Below are positions 18,781 through 26,438 of a DNA stretch of 64,000 bases, one piece after another. The notes under the pieces are model-generated. The model saw only the letters and a program-made list of their open reading frames with translations, did no database searches and was not told the DNA's origin. Where the stretch lies: contig CAJTQR010000004.1 of NCBI GenBank assembly GCA_910578515.1, positions 186,001 to 250,000 on the forward strand. Reading direction: 5' to 3'. The DNA comes from an uncultured Duncaniella sp. (GTDB taxonomy: Bacteria > Bacteroidota > Bacteroidia > Bacteroidales > Muribaculaceae). The translations under genes and the position numbers were made by a program. Every line of letters begins with the position of its first letter. Position 1 is the first letter of the stretch.

Positions 18781-18828
18781 ATAAATGCAAAGATACACAC
18801 ATTTTACGAAAAAATCCAAATAAAAAAA

Positions 18829-18925
18829 GGGTAAGCTTACTACATCGCACCGCTACAACCCGATACCGTTGCTTCTGTCAAGACCTGGCGGAGTTCTCGG
18901 GGAGCTGGTCGTGTAGGACTTACCC
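18829..18925 (-). ncRNA. ffs: Signal recognition particle RNA (4.5S, small bacterial type)
   Basis: Read on the minus strand, a 97-base RNA begins GGGTAAG and ends CTTACCC, so the ends pair. It is followed by a T7 tract. The conserved helix-8 core is present as CCGCCAGGUC, a short loop, GAAGCAACGG. The apical tetraloop is UGAC (18877-18880), a member of the URRC class, instead of the common GGAA. The RNA binds Ffh and targets nascent membrane proteins. A strong promoter lies at 18931-18961. Confidence 0.9.
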
Positions 18926-18930
18926 GGCTG

Positions 18931-18961
18931 CAAAGGTACAACAATTTTCCGAATTAACAAA
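18931..18961 (-). promoter_or_regulatory. Promoter of the SRP RNA
   Basis: On the minus strand TTTG, 19 bases, TACCTTTG, then the RNA about six bases later. This is a near-ideal match to the Bacteroidota consensus. Confidence 0.88.
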
Positions 18962-19036
18962 ATATTTTTCGCCTCACTCACAAAAACCGTTGTACCCCAA
19001 CCGTTTACACTTCAAAATCTCAGTTCACTCCACATC

Positions 19037-20620
19037 CTACTGAAGACCGAACACCCCGAGCACAGCCTTGCGTATACGCTGTGCATCGCCACGGTCCTCC
19101 TTCAGAATATTAAGGATAGCCCTGATGTAGACATCCTTGTCATCACGCCTCAATCCGCACGCCCGCGCCACATGGCTCTCTGAAAGCATAGTCTTGCGGT
19201 TGTAGACCATCAACACCGAGGCATAGTCTCCTTTCTGTATATAACTGCGGAAATTCCGGCAATACTCCTCATAAAGTCCACGTGGATTGATGGACTGACA
19301 GAGGTCGTTTATATGCTCCTCAAGTTTGTTGATATTTGCAAACTTACCGTCAATACGATGTTCCACAGTCTTTTTCACCTTATGACGGGTATGCTGGAGT
19401 GCCTGCTGACGCAAATCAACCTCAAACAGGCGCATTATCGCCTTCTTGACATGAGCGAAAGCCGCATCCTCATTCTTATGGAAATGGCTTGCCACCGTGC
19501 GCACCACCTCCTCTATCATGAATATGTTTTCTATTTCCGCTACATTAGGCACAAAAACCTTCCGGCGCCTCAGATACTCCACCTCCCCGGCATCACGCCT
19601 GTCACGGTCCACTATACCGAAAGCATCCAGATTATGAAAATCCCTGAGACTGTTGAACGTACGGGTCGATTCTATCACCTTGTCACATCCTCCAAGCGAT
19701 TTCACGGTATACTCCTTGAATATGAGCGGATACAGTTTGGAATCTATTGAATTCACGCCGTCACCTTCGATGAACAACACCGGTTTGCGGGCACCAAGAA
19801 TGGCGAGATACACCTCATCGTTCAGACCTTCGGCCGAGGGGAGAAAATCATAGTCCCACTCACCCAAAGTAGGGTCGCAACTCTTCACCCACACCGTCAA
19901 TCCCTCACCGCGGGTAGTGGCAAACGAGAGGTCATGAGTGATATAGATGAATATGCAGTCACTGCGCATCTGCTCTATCCTGTCCCAAAGCGAGCGTATG
20001 GATGTGGGATGAAGGAACATATCAGGCGAATCCACAAATATCGCGGCACCCGGAGGGGCAAACATCGCCGCCCCGAGATAATACATCACCGCCCGCTCTC
20101 CCGCTGACAGTTTCGACGATGAATAACGGTCGTCACTGCTCTCGCGGCCGAAAAGCATCTTACCACTCTCTATCAGCACCTTGTTACCGGGAAATACCTG
20201 CTGCCACAATTTTATCATCTTGTCAAGACGGGTGGCAGGGAGGGCGGCTTTCTTACCATCGCCCCCTTCAAAGTCGCGCTTGTACTTGTAGGATATGAGA
20301 TTGAGCATTTCCTCGTTGATGAGCAGCGCAAGCATACGCTCAAACTCTCCTTTTATATCCTCACGGAGTATTCCCGATTTCTTCACCACCTCATGGTACA
20401 GTGAATCAATCGAACTCTCATTAGTATCCTCCTGCTCCTTGCCATAAAGTGCTTTCAGCGCTGACATACGGAACGCCTTCGGACCTAAATCAGCCGCCAT
20501 TTTATTGGCAAACCGGGTCTTCCCCGAACCGTTGGCTCCGATTATAATCAACTGGTGAGTGTCGGATGTATCGACCTGAGGAGTATTGCCTCCCATGCGT
20601 GGGGGTAAAATCAGTTTCAT
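19037..20620 (-). CDS. AAA/ABC-type ATPase fused to a DUF4435 (TOPRIM-like) domain
   Basis: A 527-residue cytosolic protein of two parts. The first is an SMC/ABC-like ATPase with Walker A GANGSGKT (28-35), signature LSAGERA (171-177), Walker B IFVDSPD (194-200) and H-loop THD (228-230). The second, from about residue 280, is a DUF4435 domain with TOPRIM-like acidic residues: E285 in FIEGDG, VDRD at 337-340 and EIEN at 362-365. The same pair of domains occurs in OLD-family nucleases and, as separate or fused proteins, in the PARIS anti-phage system (AriA/AriB). A role in DNA damage or phage defence is therefore plausible but not shown; an ordinary chromosomal role is equally possible. A small ORF lies just upstream in the same transcript. 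Confidence 0.85.
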   Translation of the reverse strand: MKLILPPRMGGNTPQVDTSDTHQLIIIGANGSGKTRFANKMAADLGPKAFRMSALKALYGKEQEDTNESSIDSLYHEVVKKSGILREDIKGEFERMLALLINEEMLNLISYKYKRDFEGGDGKKAALPATRLDKMIKLWQQVFPGNKVLIESGKMLFGRESSDDRYSSSKLSAGERAVMYYLGAAMFAPPGAAIFVDSPDMFLHPTSIRSLWDRIEQMRSDCIFIYITHDLSFATTRGEGLTVWVKSCDPTLGEWDYDFLPSAEGLNDEVYLAILGARKPVLFIEGDGVNSIDSKLYPLIFKEYTVKSLGGCDKVIESTRTFNSLRDFHNLDAFGIVDRDRRDAGEVEYLRRRKVFVPNVAEIENIFMIEEVVRTVASHFHKNEDAAFAHVKKAIMRLFEVDLRQQALQHTRHKVKKTVEHRIDGKFANINKLEEHINDLCQSINPRGLYEEYCRNFRSYIQKGDYASVLMVYNRKTMLSESHVARACGLRRDDKDVYIRAILNILKEDRGDAQRIRKAVLGVFGLQ

Positions 20621-20641
20621 GACAATCAGTATTTAGGGTGG

Positions 20642-20776
20642 TTAGAGAATGTCTTTTAGTATTAACAATCCCGGAGCTATTATAGCATTTAATACAACAA
20701 GTGGCAGGTTGCGCTTTAAGTATCCCAAACCGTCATTGGTGCTATCAGCACCTTCAACCACGCAGTGCGTACACAT
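20642..20776 (-). CDS. Possible 44-residue protein upstream of the DUF4435 ATPase
   Basis: An ORF of 44 codons starts MCTHCVVEGADSTNDG and ends with a hydrophobic segment (NLPLVVLNAIIAPGLLIL). It has a CxxC pair at its N-terminus. It stops 21 bases before the ATPase start on the same strand and lies about 70 bases after a good promoter (20855-20885), so co-transcription is likely. Its frame is open only from a TAA twelve codons upstream of the ATG. No family was recognised. It may be a real small membrane-associated partner or only a leader region. Confidence 0.35.
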   Translation of the reverse strand: MCTHCVVEGADSTNDGLGYLKRNLPLVVLNAIIAPGLLILKDIL

Positions 20777-21143
20777 CGGACCTCGATTGACATTACACTC
20801 CGTGAGATAATTTTAACTGTTTCGGTCCTCTCACGCGCCCCTCCTCACTAAATACAAAGTTAACCATTTTCAGTGGATTATACAAGAGTATCAAACATTT
20901 GATTATTGCCATTTTGACTATAGCGAAATAAAGAACTATCGACACTAATGCTTATATTTACTTCAAAAAGCCGAAATATGAAGCATCAATGAGAGGCTTG
21001 AGTAATTGAAATTGGAGGAGAGCTACAGATTCACCTACATAATTCGAAAATTAGGGCAAATCAATCTTCTATACAACTGAAAAGCAAAGCCAATATGGGA
21101 ATGTACTATTGTGTACCTCAGGACTTTTCGCTAATTTTGCGTT
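20777..21143. other. Intergenic region with divergent promoters
   Basis: It contains the minus-strand promoter at 20855-20885 and, at its right end, a plus-strand promoter (TTG at 21109-21111, 20 bases, TAATTTTG at 21132-21139). Between them I see no open frame of coding character; short stretches have many stops in all frames and could be old coding remnants. Confidence 0.45.
20855..20885 (-). promoter_or_regulatory. Promoter of the small ORF/DUF4435 ATPase unit
   Basis: On the minus strand TTG, 20 bases, TAACTTTG. The predicted start near 20848 gives a leader of about 70 bases to the 44-codon ORF and about 230 to the ATPase gene. Confidence 0.7.
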
Positions 21144-21381
21144 ATGGCAGACGAAATTTTGAAAAATATTGAGATGTTGCCTGACGAGGTGGAGTTTGTA
21201 TCAAACCTCAAGGTAATCGCATATACGGCTAAAGCTAAAGCCTATCAAGCCGCTGACCTATACAACGTAGCGACCAATTGGCGTCAGTTCTCCAACTGTC
21301 GACAGAGAAATCGCCAAAATGACCAATCTCGTGAAACGGGTTGGTCCTAAGAATAGCGGCTTCTGGGAGATTATTGAATAA
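21144..21381 (+). pseudogene. Frameshifted small gene or fragment
   Basis: An ORF of 68 codons starts at 21144 (MADEILKNIEMLPDEVEFVS) directly after a strong -7 box. Its last 20 residues look unlike protein (FSNCRQRNRQNDQSRE). A second frame over the same end reads sensibly (VDREIAKMTNLVKRVGPKNSGFWEIIE) and stops at 21379-21381. This suggests one original frame broken by a small indel near 21290. The family is not recognised. The ATG four bases after the -7 box would make the transcript leaderless. Confidence 0.4.
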
Positions 21382-21411
21382 CGATTCACCCTGCATTATC
21401 AGCATTTCATC

Positions 21412-22167
21412 ATGAAAACGACCGATGAATTTTTCATACCCGATAACGAGGTCAAGCTACCTGAGGAACTTGATTACAGCAGAGTGGACGAATACGTCCG
21501 CTCCGTAGAGGCGTTTTCTCGCTCCACATACCAAAGCGTCTATATAATAGACTATTTTAAGCAAAATTTCCTGTATGTGTCTCCCAACCCTATGTTCCTG
21601 TGCGGTCTTACGCCTGAGCAAATGATTGAACTCGGCTACCAGTTCTATCTGAAATATGTGCCCGAGGACGAACAGGCTCTTTTGCTCGACATCAACCGCG
21701 TGGGGTTTGCCTTTCACAATCAAATACCACTCGAACAGCGCAAGGATTGGTATATATCATACGATTTTCATATTCTCAACGACGGTCACCCAATCCTCAT
21801 AAACCATAAGCTGACCTCCCTTTCCTTGACTTCCGACGGCAGGATTTGGCTTGCCCTGTGCGTTGTGTCTGCCTCCACACACAGCACACCTGGACATATC
21901 GAAATGCACCATGTCGGCACCCCCGACTATTTCGCATTTAATCCCGTAACCCGTCGGTGGGATAAGAACGCTATGCCGAGTCTTACCGAGGGGGAGAAGT
22001 CGGTGCTTACCCTTTCAATACAAGGCTATACGATGTCAGAGATTGCCGACCACATCTACCTTTCGCCCGACACCGTCAAGAAATACCGTCAGCGAATTTT
22101 TGAAAAACTCGGTGTACGCAACATATCCGAGGCTATCGCAGCGGCTGCAAACAACAAGTTACTCTAA
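21412..22167 (+). CDS. LuxR-type regulator with PAS-like sensor region
   Basis: A 251-residue protein. Residues about 40-150 resemble a PAS fold (SVYIIDYFKQNFLYVSPNPMFLCGLTPEQM, typical of Bacteroidota PAS/LuxR proteins). Residues about 185-250 form a LuxR C-terminal helix-turn-helix (LTEGEKSVLTLSIQGYTMSEIADHIYLSPDTVKKYRQRIFEKLGV). No receiver domain or signal peptide is seen, so it likely senses an intracellular signal and binds DNA. Its last nine bases overlap the end of the opposite-strand gene at 22159-22674. It might regulate the neighbouring beta-barrel gene, but only proximity supports that. Confidence 0.88.
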   Translation: MKTTDEFFIPDNEVKLPEELDYSRVDEYVRSVEAFSRSTYQSVYIIDYFKQNFLYVSPNPMFLCGLTPEQMIELGYQFYLKYVPEDEQALLLDINRVGFAFHNQIPLEQRKDWYISYDFHILNDGHPILINHKLTSLSLTSDGRIWLALCVVSASTHSTPGHIEMHHVGTPDYFAFNPVTRRWDKNAMPSLTEGEKSVLTLSIQGYTMSEIADHIYLSPDTVKKYRQRIFEKLGVRNISEAIAAAANNKLL

Positions 22168-22674
22168 ATTGCGCGACAGGTAGAAGCGCGGAAAACGCTT
22201 TACATCGCGCCCCACCGCGATATTAGCCAATATCCTGGCGCAGATACAAGCTGCGGTTTTCTGCGCCTTTGCAGATTGTTCACCTTGCTCAATCCTTGGC
22301 AAAACAACGCGCAACCAATCGCTGTTATCAATATCCCAAAACGCACAATACCCCGACATATATTTTGCGGCATATAAGCGAACATCACCCTGTACCTTAA
22401 ATTCAGGTTTATCTTCGGGCTGCACAACCATAGCCGCACCGCCCTCGATAAAATCAAACGGATATACAACCGGCAATTTACCATTCAATCCGGTCGATAT
22501 TTCATTCATCACCAAATCAACCGCCATGTCGACAGACCTGGTCAGAGCTTCCACATATATAATATTATGAAACCCGACTTTTAGCAGTTCCGTATTGATA
22601 GCGTCTGCAAATTCACCGTTACCGACTATCATTATCCGGCAACTTTCAATCTTATTCTTTTCTTCGTCAGTCAT
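22159..22674 (-). CDS. Rossmann-like protein of unknown function
   Basis: A 171-residue cytosolic protein. Residues 14-45 (RIMIVGNGEFADAINTELLKVG) form a glycine-containing beta-alpha-beta start like that of ThiF/E1-like or other nucleotide-binding folds. The rest has a mixed alpha/beta pattern with the aromatic motif GYCAFWDIDNSDW. I do not recognise the family. It is divergent from the outer-membrane protein gene, and the perfect inverted repeat at 22853-22910 lies in the shared upstream region. Confidence 0.6.
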   Translation of the reverse strand: MTDEEKNKIESCRIMIVGNGEFADAINTELLKVGFHNIIYVEALTRSVDMAVDLVMNEISTGLNGKLPVVYPFDFIEGGAAMVVQPEDKPEFKVQGDVRLYAAKYMSGYCAFWDIDNSDWLRVVLPRIEQGEQSAKAQKTAACICARILANIAVGRDVKRFPRFYLSRNLE

Positions 22675-22852
22675 ATCATTTTATCTGATGCAATTATATA
22701 ATCGCGCTTGGTTTATCGCCTTGGCGCTTGCTTAACAAGAATTCAGCGCATATCGGCTGACCACGAAGTAGGTGACCAACGGGAACAATCCGGTGCGCGG
22801 TGCCTAAGGCAGAATCATCTACCGCAAAATTAGAGAAAGCCCCAAGGCTGCA

Positions 22853-22910
22853 CCATACCCAAAAGTGTATATTTTCACCCTCAACTGCATAAATACACTT
22901 TTGGGTATGG
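22853..22910. repeat. Perfect 18-bp inverted repeat upstream of the beta-barrel gene
   Basis: Two identical 18-base arms in opposite orientation (22853-22870 and 22893-22910) are separated by 22 bases. Each arm holds an imperfect dyad of its own (ATACcC-N4-GtGTAT). The right arm ends about 20 bases before the TAATTTTG box at 22931-22938. The layout fits paired binding sites for a dimeric regulator better than a transcription terminator, since no U-tract follows. Confidence 0.75.
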
Positions 22911-22930
22911 CAAGGAATTTCCTGCGACTG

Positions 22931-22938
22931 TAATTTTG
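22931..22938 (+). promoter_or_regulatory. Probable -7 box of the beta-barrel gene
   Basis: TAATTTTG matches the Bacteroidota -7 consensus exactly. A clear -33 TTG at the right distance is missing, which suggests that an activator, perhaps bound at the adjacent inverted repeat, is needed. Confidence 0.55.
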
Positions 22939-22964
22939 CATAAGAAATTAGGACTTCACCAAGT

Positions 22965-25310
22965 ATGAATACAATAAAAGGAACACCTTATATTTTAAAA
23001 TCAAACTCATACAATATGTCACAAATGTCACAACACTTCCTTAAGTCTCTATTTGTAGTTATAATCTCGGTCATTTCTTCCATTTCTATCTATGGAAGTG
23101 ACAGGGTCATTTATGGGCATGTGTCCACAAAAAACAACGAACCCATTGACGCTGCCGCTATCAAACTATTTATGCCCGATTCTGTATTTGTAGCAGGGAC
23201 ATTAACTGACTCAATCGGGAATTTCAAAATTAAGACAGCCCTACATGCCGGATATCTGATGGTTGAATGTCTCGGCTATTCAAGCGAGCAGATAAACCTC
23301 AGGAGTTCAGACTCAGATGTGGATTTAGGTACAGTATATTTGTCCGAAACTCTTAACAGACTGGATGAAGTTACAGTCATGGCAGATAGAGTCGTAAAGT
23401 CAAAATATGGACTTATGATATACCCACGCAAGGATGACCTCAAATTTGCAACTTCAGGTCAAGATGTGCTCTATAATATCATGATTCCCGGAATCAATGT
23501 CAATAGACAGAGTAAAAACATCACCCACATGGGCGAGGAAGTAGCCGTATATATAAATGGACGACAGGCATCATATTCTGAAGTACAAAATATCCCCACA
23601 CAATCAATCGAAAGAGTAGAATATATCGATGTGCCGTATGGAGTATATGTTAATGACAATATCGCCATTAATATCATCACAAAAAAGGAGCCAGGCAGCC
23701 TTTACCTTGCCATTGATGGCATACAAAACCTGACATATCATGAGGGAGCCTATAATGCAATGGCTCAGCACACGCGCAATAATCTTACGTTCCAGATTTT
23801 CGGTGGATACGAACATTACAACTACAACAACAATCTCGGTTCAACAACTGACACATATATCATTGGCAATCAGCCCATCGAACAAAACAAGGTTATAGAA
23901 AAACAAAAGAAAATCAAGGATTCACAATATTTTCAAACACAATTGATTAGTACTTCGGACAACAAGTCTCTTTCCGCAAATCTGACATTCGTCAGAGAGC
24001 ATGAGCCTGATAATATAACCATCGAGAATATCAACGGTCTCCATGATAACAGTACCACATACCGCTCGGAGAATATCAAACCATCACTGAAACTTAACGG
24101 TGATTTTAAATTGTCCAAAAACCGGAGAATCTCAATATCATGGACTAACACATACGGCAAGAACAGATATTCCAGACAATATGAATATTTTGATTACAAT
24201 ACCCTCACTGATGTAAACGAGAATCTATTCAAATCTTCCGTCAATGCGAATTTTACAAAACGAATACAACAAAATACATTAAGCATTAGCTTATTGGACT
24301 CATACACAAACAGCAATTCATCATATCACGGACAATCCGGGAAACATCAGAATTTAATGACTAATGAGCTGATACTGCAATCCGGTCTAATCACAACTTT
24401 CAACAAGTATCTCATGCTCAACACCCGAGTCGGCTGTTCGTTACTGACTTATCAGCTGAAAGGGACCAATAGCACTAATCAGCTTTACCCACGTATAAAC
24501 CTCATGTTAAGATATACACCATCTGCAAACAATGTTTTCTCTTTAAACTTTAACACCGGTAATAGTTTCCCTTCTGTCAATACATTAAATGATGTTGTGC
24601 AGTCAGTGAATGAATACATGATAAAAAAAGGAAATCCGGATTTGAAGATGTCACGTCTGTTTAATACGGCAGTCATGTACAACTTGGTTGCAAAAAAGAT
24701 TAATCTCCAGATAATGGCAATCAACAATATCTTCACCCACCTGACCCTGCCTCTATATGTGGATTGCGGTGATAAGGTTCTATATACTTTTGACAGCGAC
24801 TCTAAGCTGATTCAAAATATAGCAGTCGCATCAGGCACTTATTCCGTCTCCAGGAATCTTCGATTCAAGGGCGAATTAGCCTATATTCATTCGTCATTCT
24901 CCGGTCGCTATAACAACCATCTCGGGACACTGCGGGCTTCTTTTGATGCAAATTATATACTGAAAAACTTCCTGTTCAATATATCCCTTAAAACTCCTGA
25001 GAAAAATATCTCAAATTCAGGAGTGATTACTAAGGACTTCATTCATTATAATGCGAATGTGAGATATACGGTTAATAATTGGTATTTTGAGTTGGGAACG
25101 GTCAATCTGTTTTCTAAGAAAAAACTTGCCGAACAAAACTATACCAGCGCAGTGTATGGAACTCATGCCACTTACTATGACCGGACTCAGCAATCAAACA
25201 TGTATGTCAAAGTGGCACTAAACTTCAACAGAGGTAAGGAACAAAAGGTAAGAAAAACATCTATTGATAAATCAATCGATAGTTCTATCATGAAAATCCA
25301 GCAGTTATGA
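22965..25310 (+). CDS. Outer-membrane beta-barrel (TonB-receptor-like) protein
   Basis: A 781-residue outer-membrane protein. A signal peptide lies at about residues 25-45 (LKSLFVVIISVISSISIYG); an ATG at 23016 would give a more usual signal-peptide length. A carboxypeptidase-regulatory-like domain (VIYGHVSTKNNEPIDAAAIKL) comes next, then a plug-like region (ATSGQDVLYNIMIPGINV and AVYINGRQA) and a long barrel rich in Asn, Tyr and Thr of the OMP beta-brl family. There is no SusD partner, so a glycan-utilisation pair is unlikely. The gene is richer in A+T than the housekeeping genes around it. It converges with the AraC gene with a six-base overlap. Confidence 0.85.
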   Translation: MNTIKGTPYILKSNSYNMSQMSQHFLKSLFVVIISVISSISIYGSDRVIYGHVSTKNNEPIDAAAIKLFMPDSVFVAGTLTDSIGNFKIKTALHAGYLMVECLGYSSEQINLRSSDSDVDLGTVYLSETLNRLDEVTVMADRVVKSKYGLMIYPRKDDLKFATSGQDVLYNIMIPGINVNRQSKNITHMGEEVAVYINGRQASYSEVQNIPTQSIERVEYIDVPYGVYVNDNIAINIITKKEPGSLYLAIDGIQNLTYHEGAYNAMAQHTRNNLTFQIFGGYEHYNYNNNLGSTTDTYIIGNQPIEQNKVIEKQKKIKDSQYFQTQLISTSDNKSLSANLTFVREHEPDNITIENINGLHDNSTTYRSENIKPSLKLNGDFKLSKNRRISISWTNTYGKNRYSRQYEYFDYNTLTDVNENLFKSSVNANFTKRIQQNTLSISLLDSYTNSNSSYHGQSGKHQNLMTNELILQSGLITTFNKYLMLNTRVGCSLLTYQLKGTNSTNQLYPRINLMLRYTPSANNVFSLNFNTGNSFPSVNTLNDVVQSVNEYMIKKGNPDLKMSRLFNTAVMYNLVAKKINLQIMAINNIFTHLTLPLYVDCGDKVLYTFDSDSKLIQNIAVASGTYSVSRNLRFKGELAYIHSSFSGRYNNHLGTLRASFDANYILKNFLFNISLKTPEKNISNSGVITKDFIHYNANVRYTVNNWYFELGTVNLFSKKKLAEQNYTSAVYGTHATYYDRTQQSNMYVKVALNFNRGKEQKVRKTSIDKSIDSSIMKIQQL

Positions 25311-26216
25311 ACGCTGAAACTCTGAAGGCGACATACCTGTGAGGTGTTTGAAATATTTCCCGAACGACGACTGATTGGGAAAATTCAATTCATAAGCCAC
25401 CTGCTGTATGTTTTTCCCTGAAAACCTGAGCAGATTCTTTGCCTCGAGTATCACATATTCATCAATCACCTCGGCGGCAGAGCGCCCTATCGATTCCTTT
25501 ATTATCAATGAGAGATATTTCGGTGAGATAAATAACTTTTCTGCGTAGAACGACACCATTCTCTCCTTCTTATGGTGATTCCTGACAAGCTGAAAGAATT
25601 CCGACACATAGCTTGAACGACGCGACCGGCGGTAATGCTGTTCGTCATTTTTCATACGCATCACCATCATCTGTATCATCTGATATGTCAGCGCCGCTAT
25701 CATGCACCGTGCTATCGACTTCGTATAGACATTATCGGGATTCTGGGTCGAGTTCTGATGCAATATCTCATAGTAACTCTTCATGAGATGCGCCTCCTCG
25801 GGGGTGATATTCATCACATGCTCCTTTCTCACGTCAGGAGTTTTCATCGGCGGAAGGGTAGCCAGCACATTGAGGTCATAATTTATATCGCGCATGAACT
25901 CCGGCGACACAAACAGCATGTAGCAGTCAAGATTGTTCCATTCCACACCCTTCACCTCTACGATGGAGCCGGGAGTGATGACCGAAACCGAATTGGCTGT
26001 CATGATACATGGCGACAGATTGACCTCAATATCAATCCTGCCATTAAAGCAAAGCAGCCACGTCATACCGTCAATCCGGACCGGATTGGTGGTCAGCACC
26101 GGTATCTGATTCGACTCGGTGATTCGCGTGAATATGTAGTCATCACTAAGATTGGAAAATTCTGTGGAAATCTTTGATAATGATGTGAGCTGTGATAAAT
26201 TGACTATTTTGCCCAT
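25305..26216 (-). CDS. AraC-family transcriptional regulator
   Basis: A 303-residue regulator. The N-terminal half has a cupin-like sensor domain. The last 100 residues form the AraC double helix-turn-helix (VSFYAEKLFISPKYLSLIIKE, then IQQVAYELNFPNQSSFGKYFKHLTGMSPSEF). It converges on the beta-barrel gene, and its own promoter at 26249-26281 is clear. Control of the beta-barrel or the LruC lipoprotein gene is a reasonable guess from position only. Confidence 0.93.
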   Translation of the reverse strand: MGKIVNLSQLTSLSKISTEFSNLSDDYIFTRITESNQIPVLTTNPVRIDGMTWLLCFNGRIDIEVNLSPCIMTANSVSVITPGSIVEVKGVEWNNLDCYMLFVSPEFMRDINYDLNVLATLPPMKTPDVRKEHVMNITPEEAHLMKSYYEILHQNSTQNPDNVYTKSIARCMIAALTYQMIQMMVMRMKNDEQHYRRSRRSSYVSEFFQLVRNHHKKERMVSFYAEKLFISPKYLSLIIKESIGRSAAEVIDEYVILEAKNLLRFSGKNIQQVAYELNFPNQSSFGKYFKHLTGMSPSEFQRS

Positions 26217-26248
26217 ACTATCCTTCTTTCATTTGGGTTACGCAATCA

Positions 26249-26281
26249 CAAAGTTAGTCAAAATTTCCACTTCTCAACAAA
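26249..26281 (-). promoter_or_regulatory. Promoter of the AraC regulator gene
   Basis: On the minus strand TTTG, 21 bases, TAACTTTG, with a predicted leader of about 30 bases before the ATG at 26216. Confidence 0.7.
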
Positions 26282-26370
26282 ATATGACGTCATATTTTGC
26301 CAATAACACTACTTATTTCCCCCTTTCGACCAATTATAGCCGCATTATTGACCAATCTCCGCAAAAAAAC

Positions 26371-26406
26371 AGTCTGCCACCGGAAAAGTGATTCCAATGG
26401 CAGACT
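26371..26406 (-). terminator. Terminator of the LruC lipoprotein gene
   Basis: Nine-bp inverted repeat (26371-26379 and 26398-26406) followed on the minus strand by a T-run. It lies about 30 bases after the stop of the lipoprotein gene. Confidence 0.75.
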
Positions 26407-26438
26407 TATTCTTATTTTTCAATGCTTATATCTGATTT

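Noticed and set aside
22853..22910. Invertible promoter (recombinase-flipped segment)
   Set aside because: The arms enclose only 22 bases with no promoter between them, and no invertase gene is nearby.
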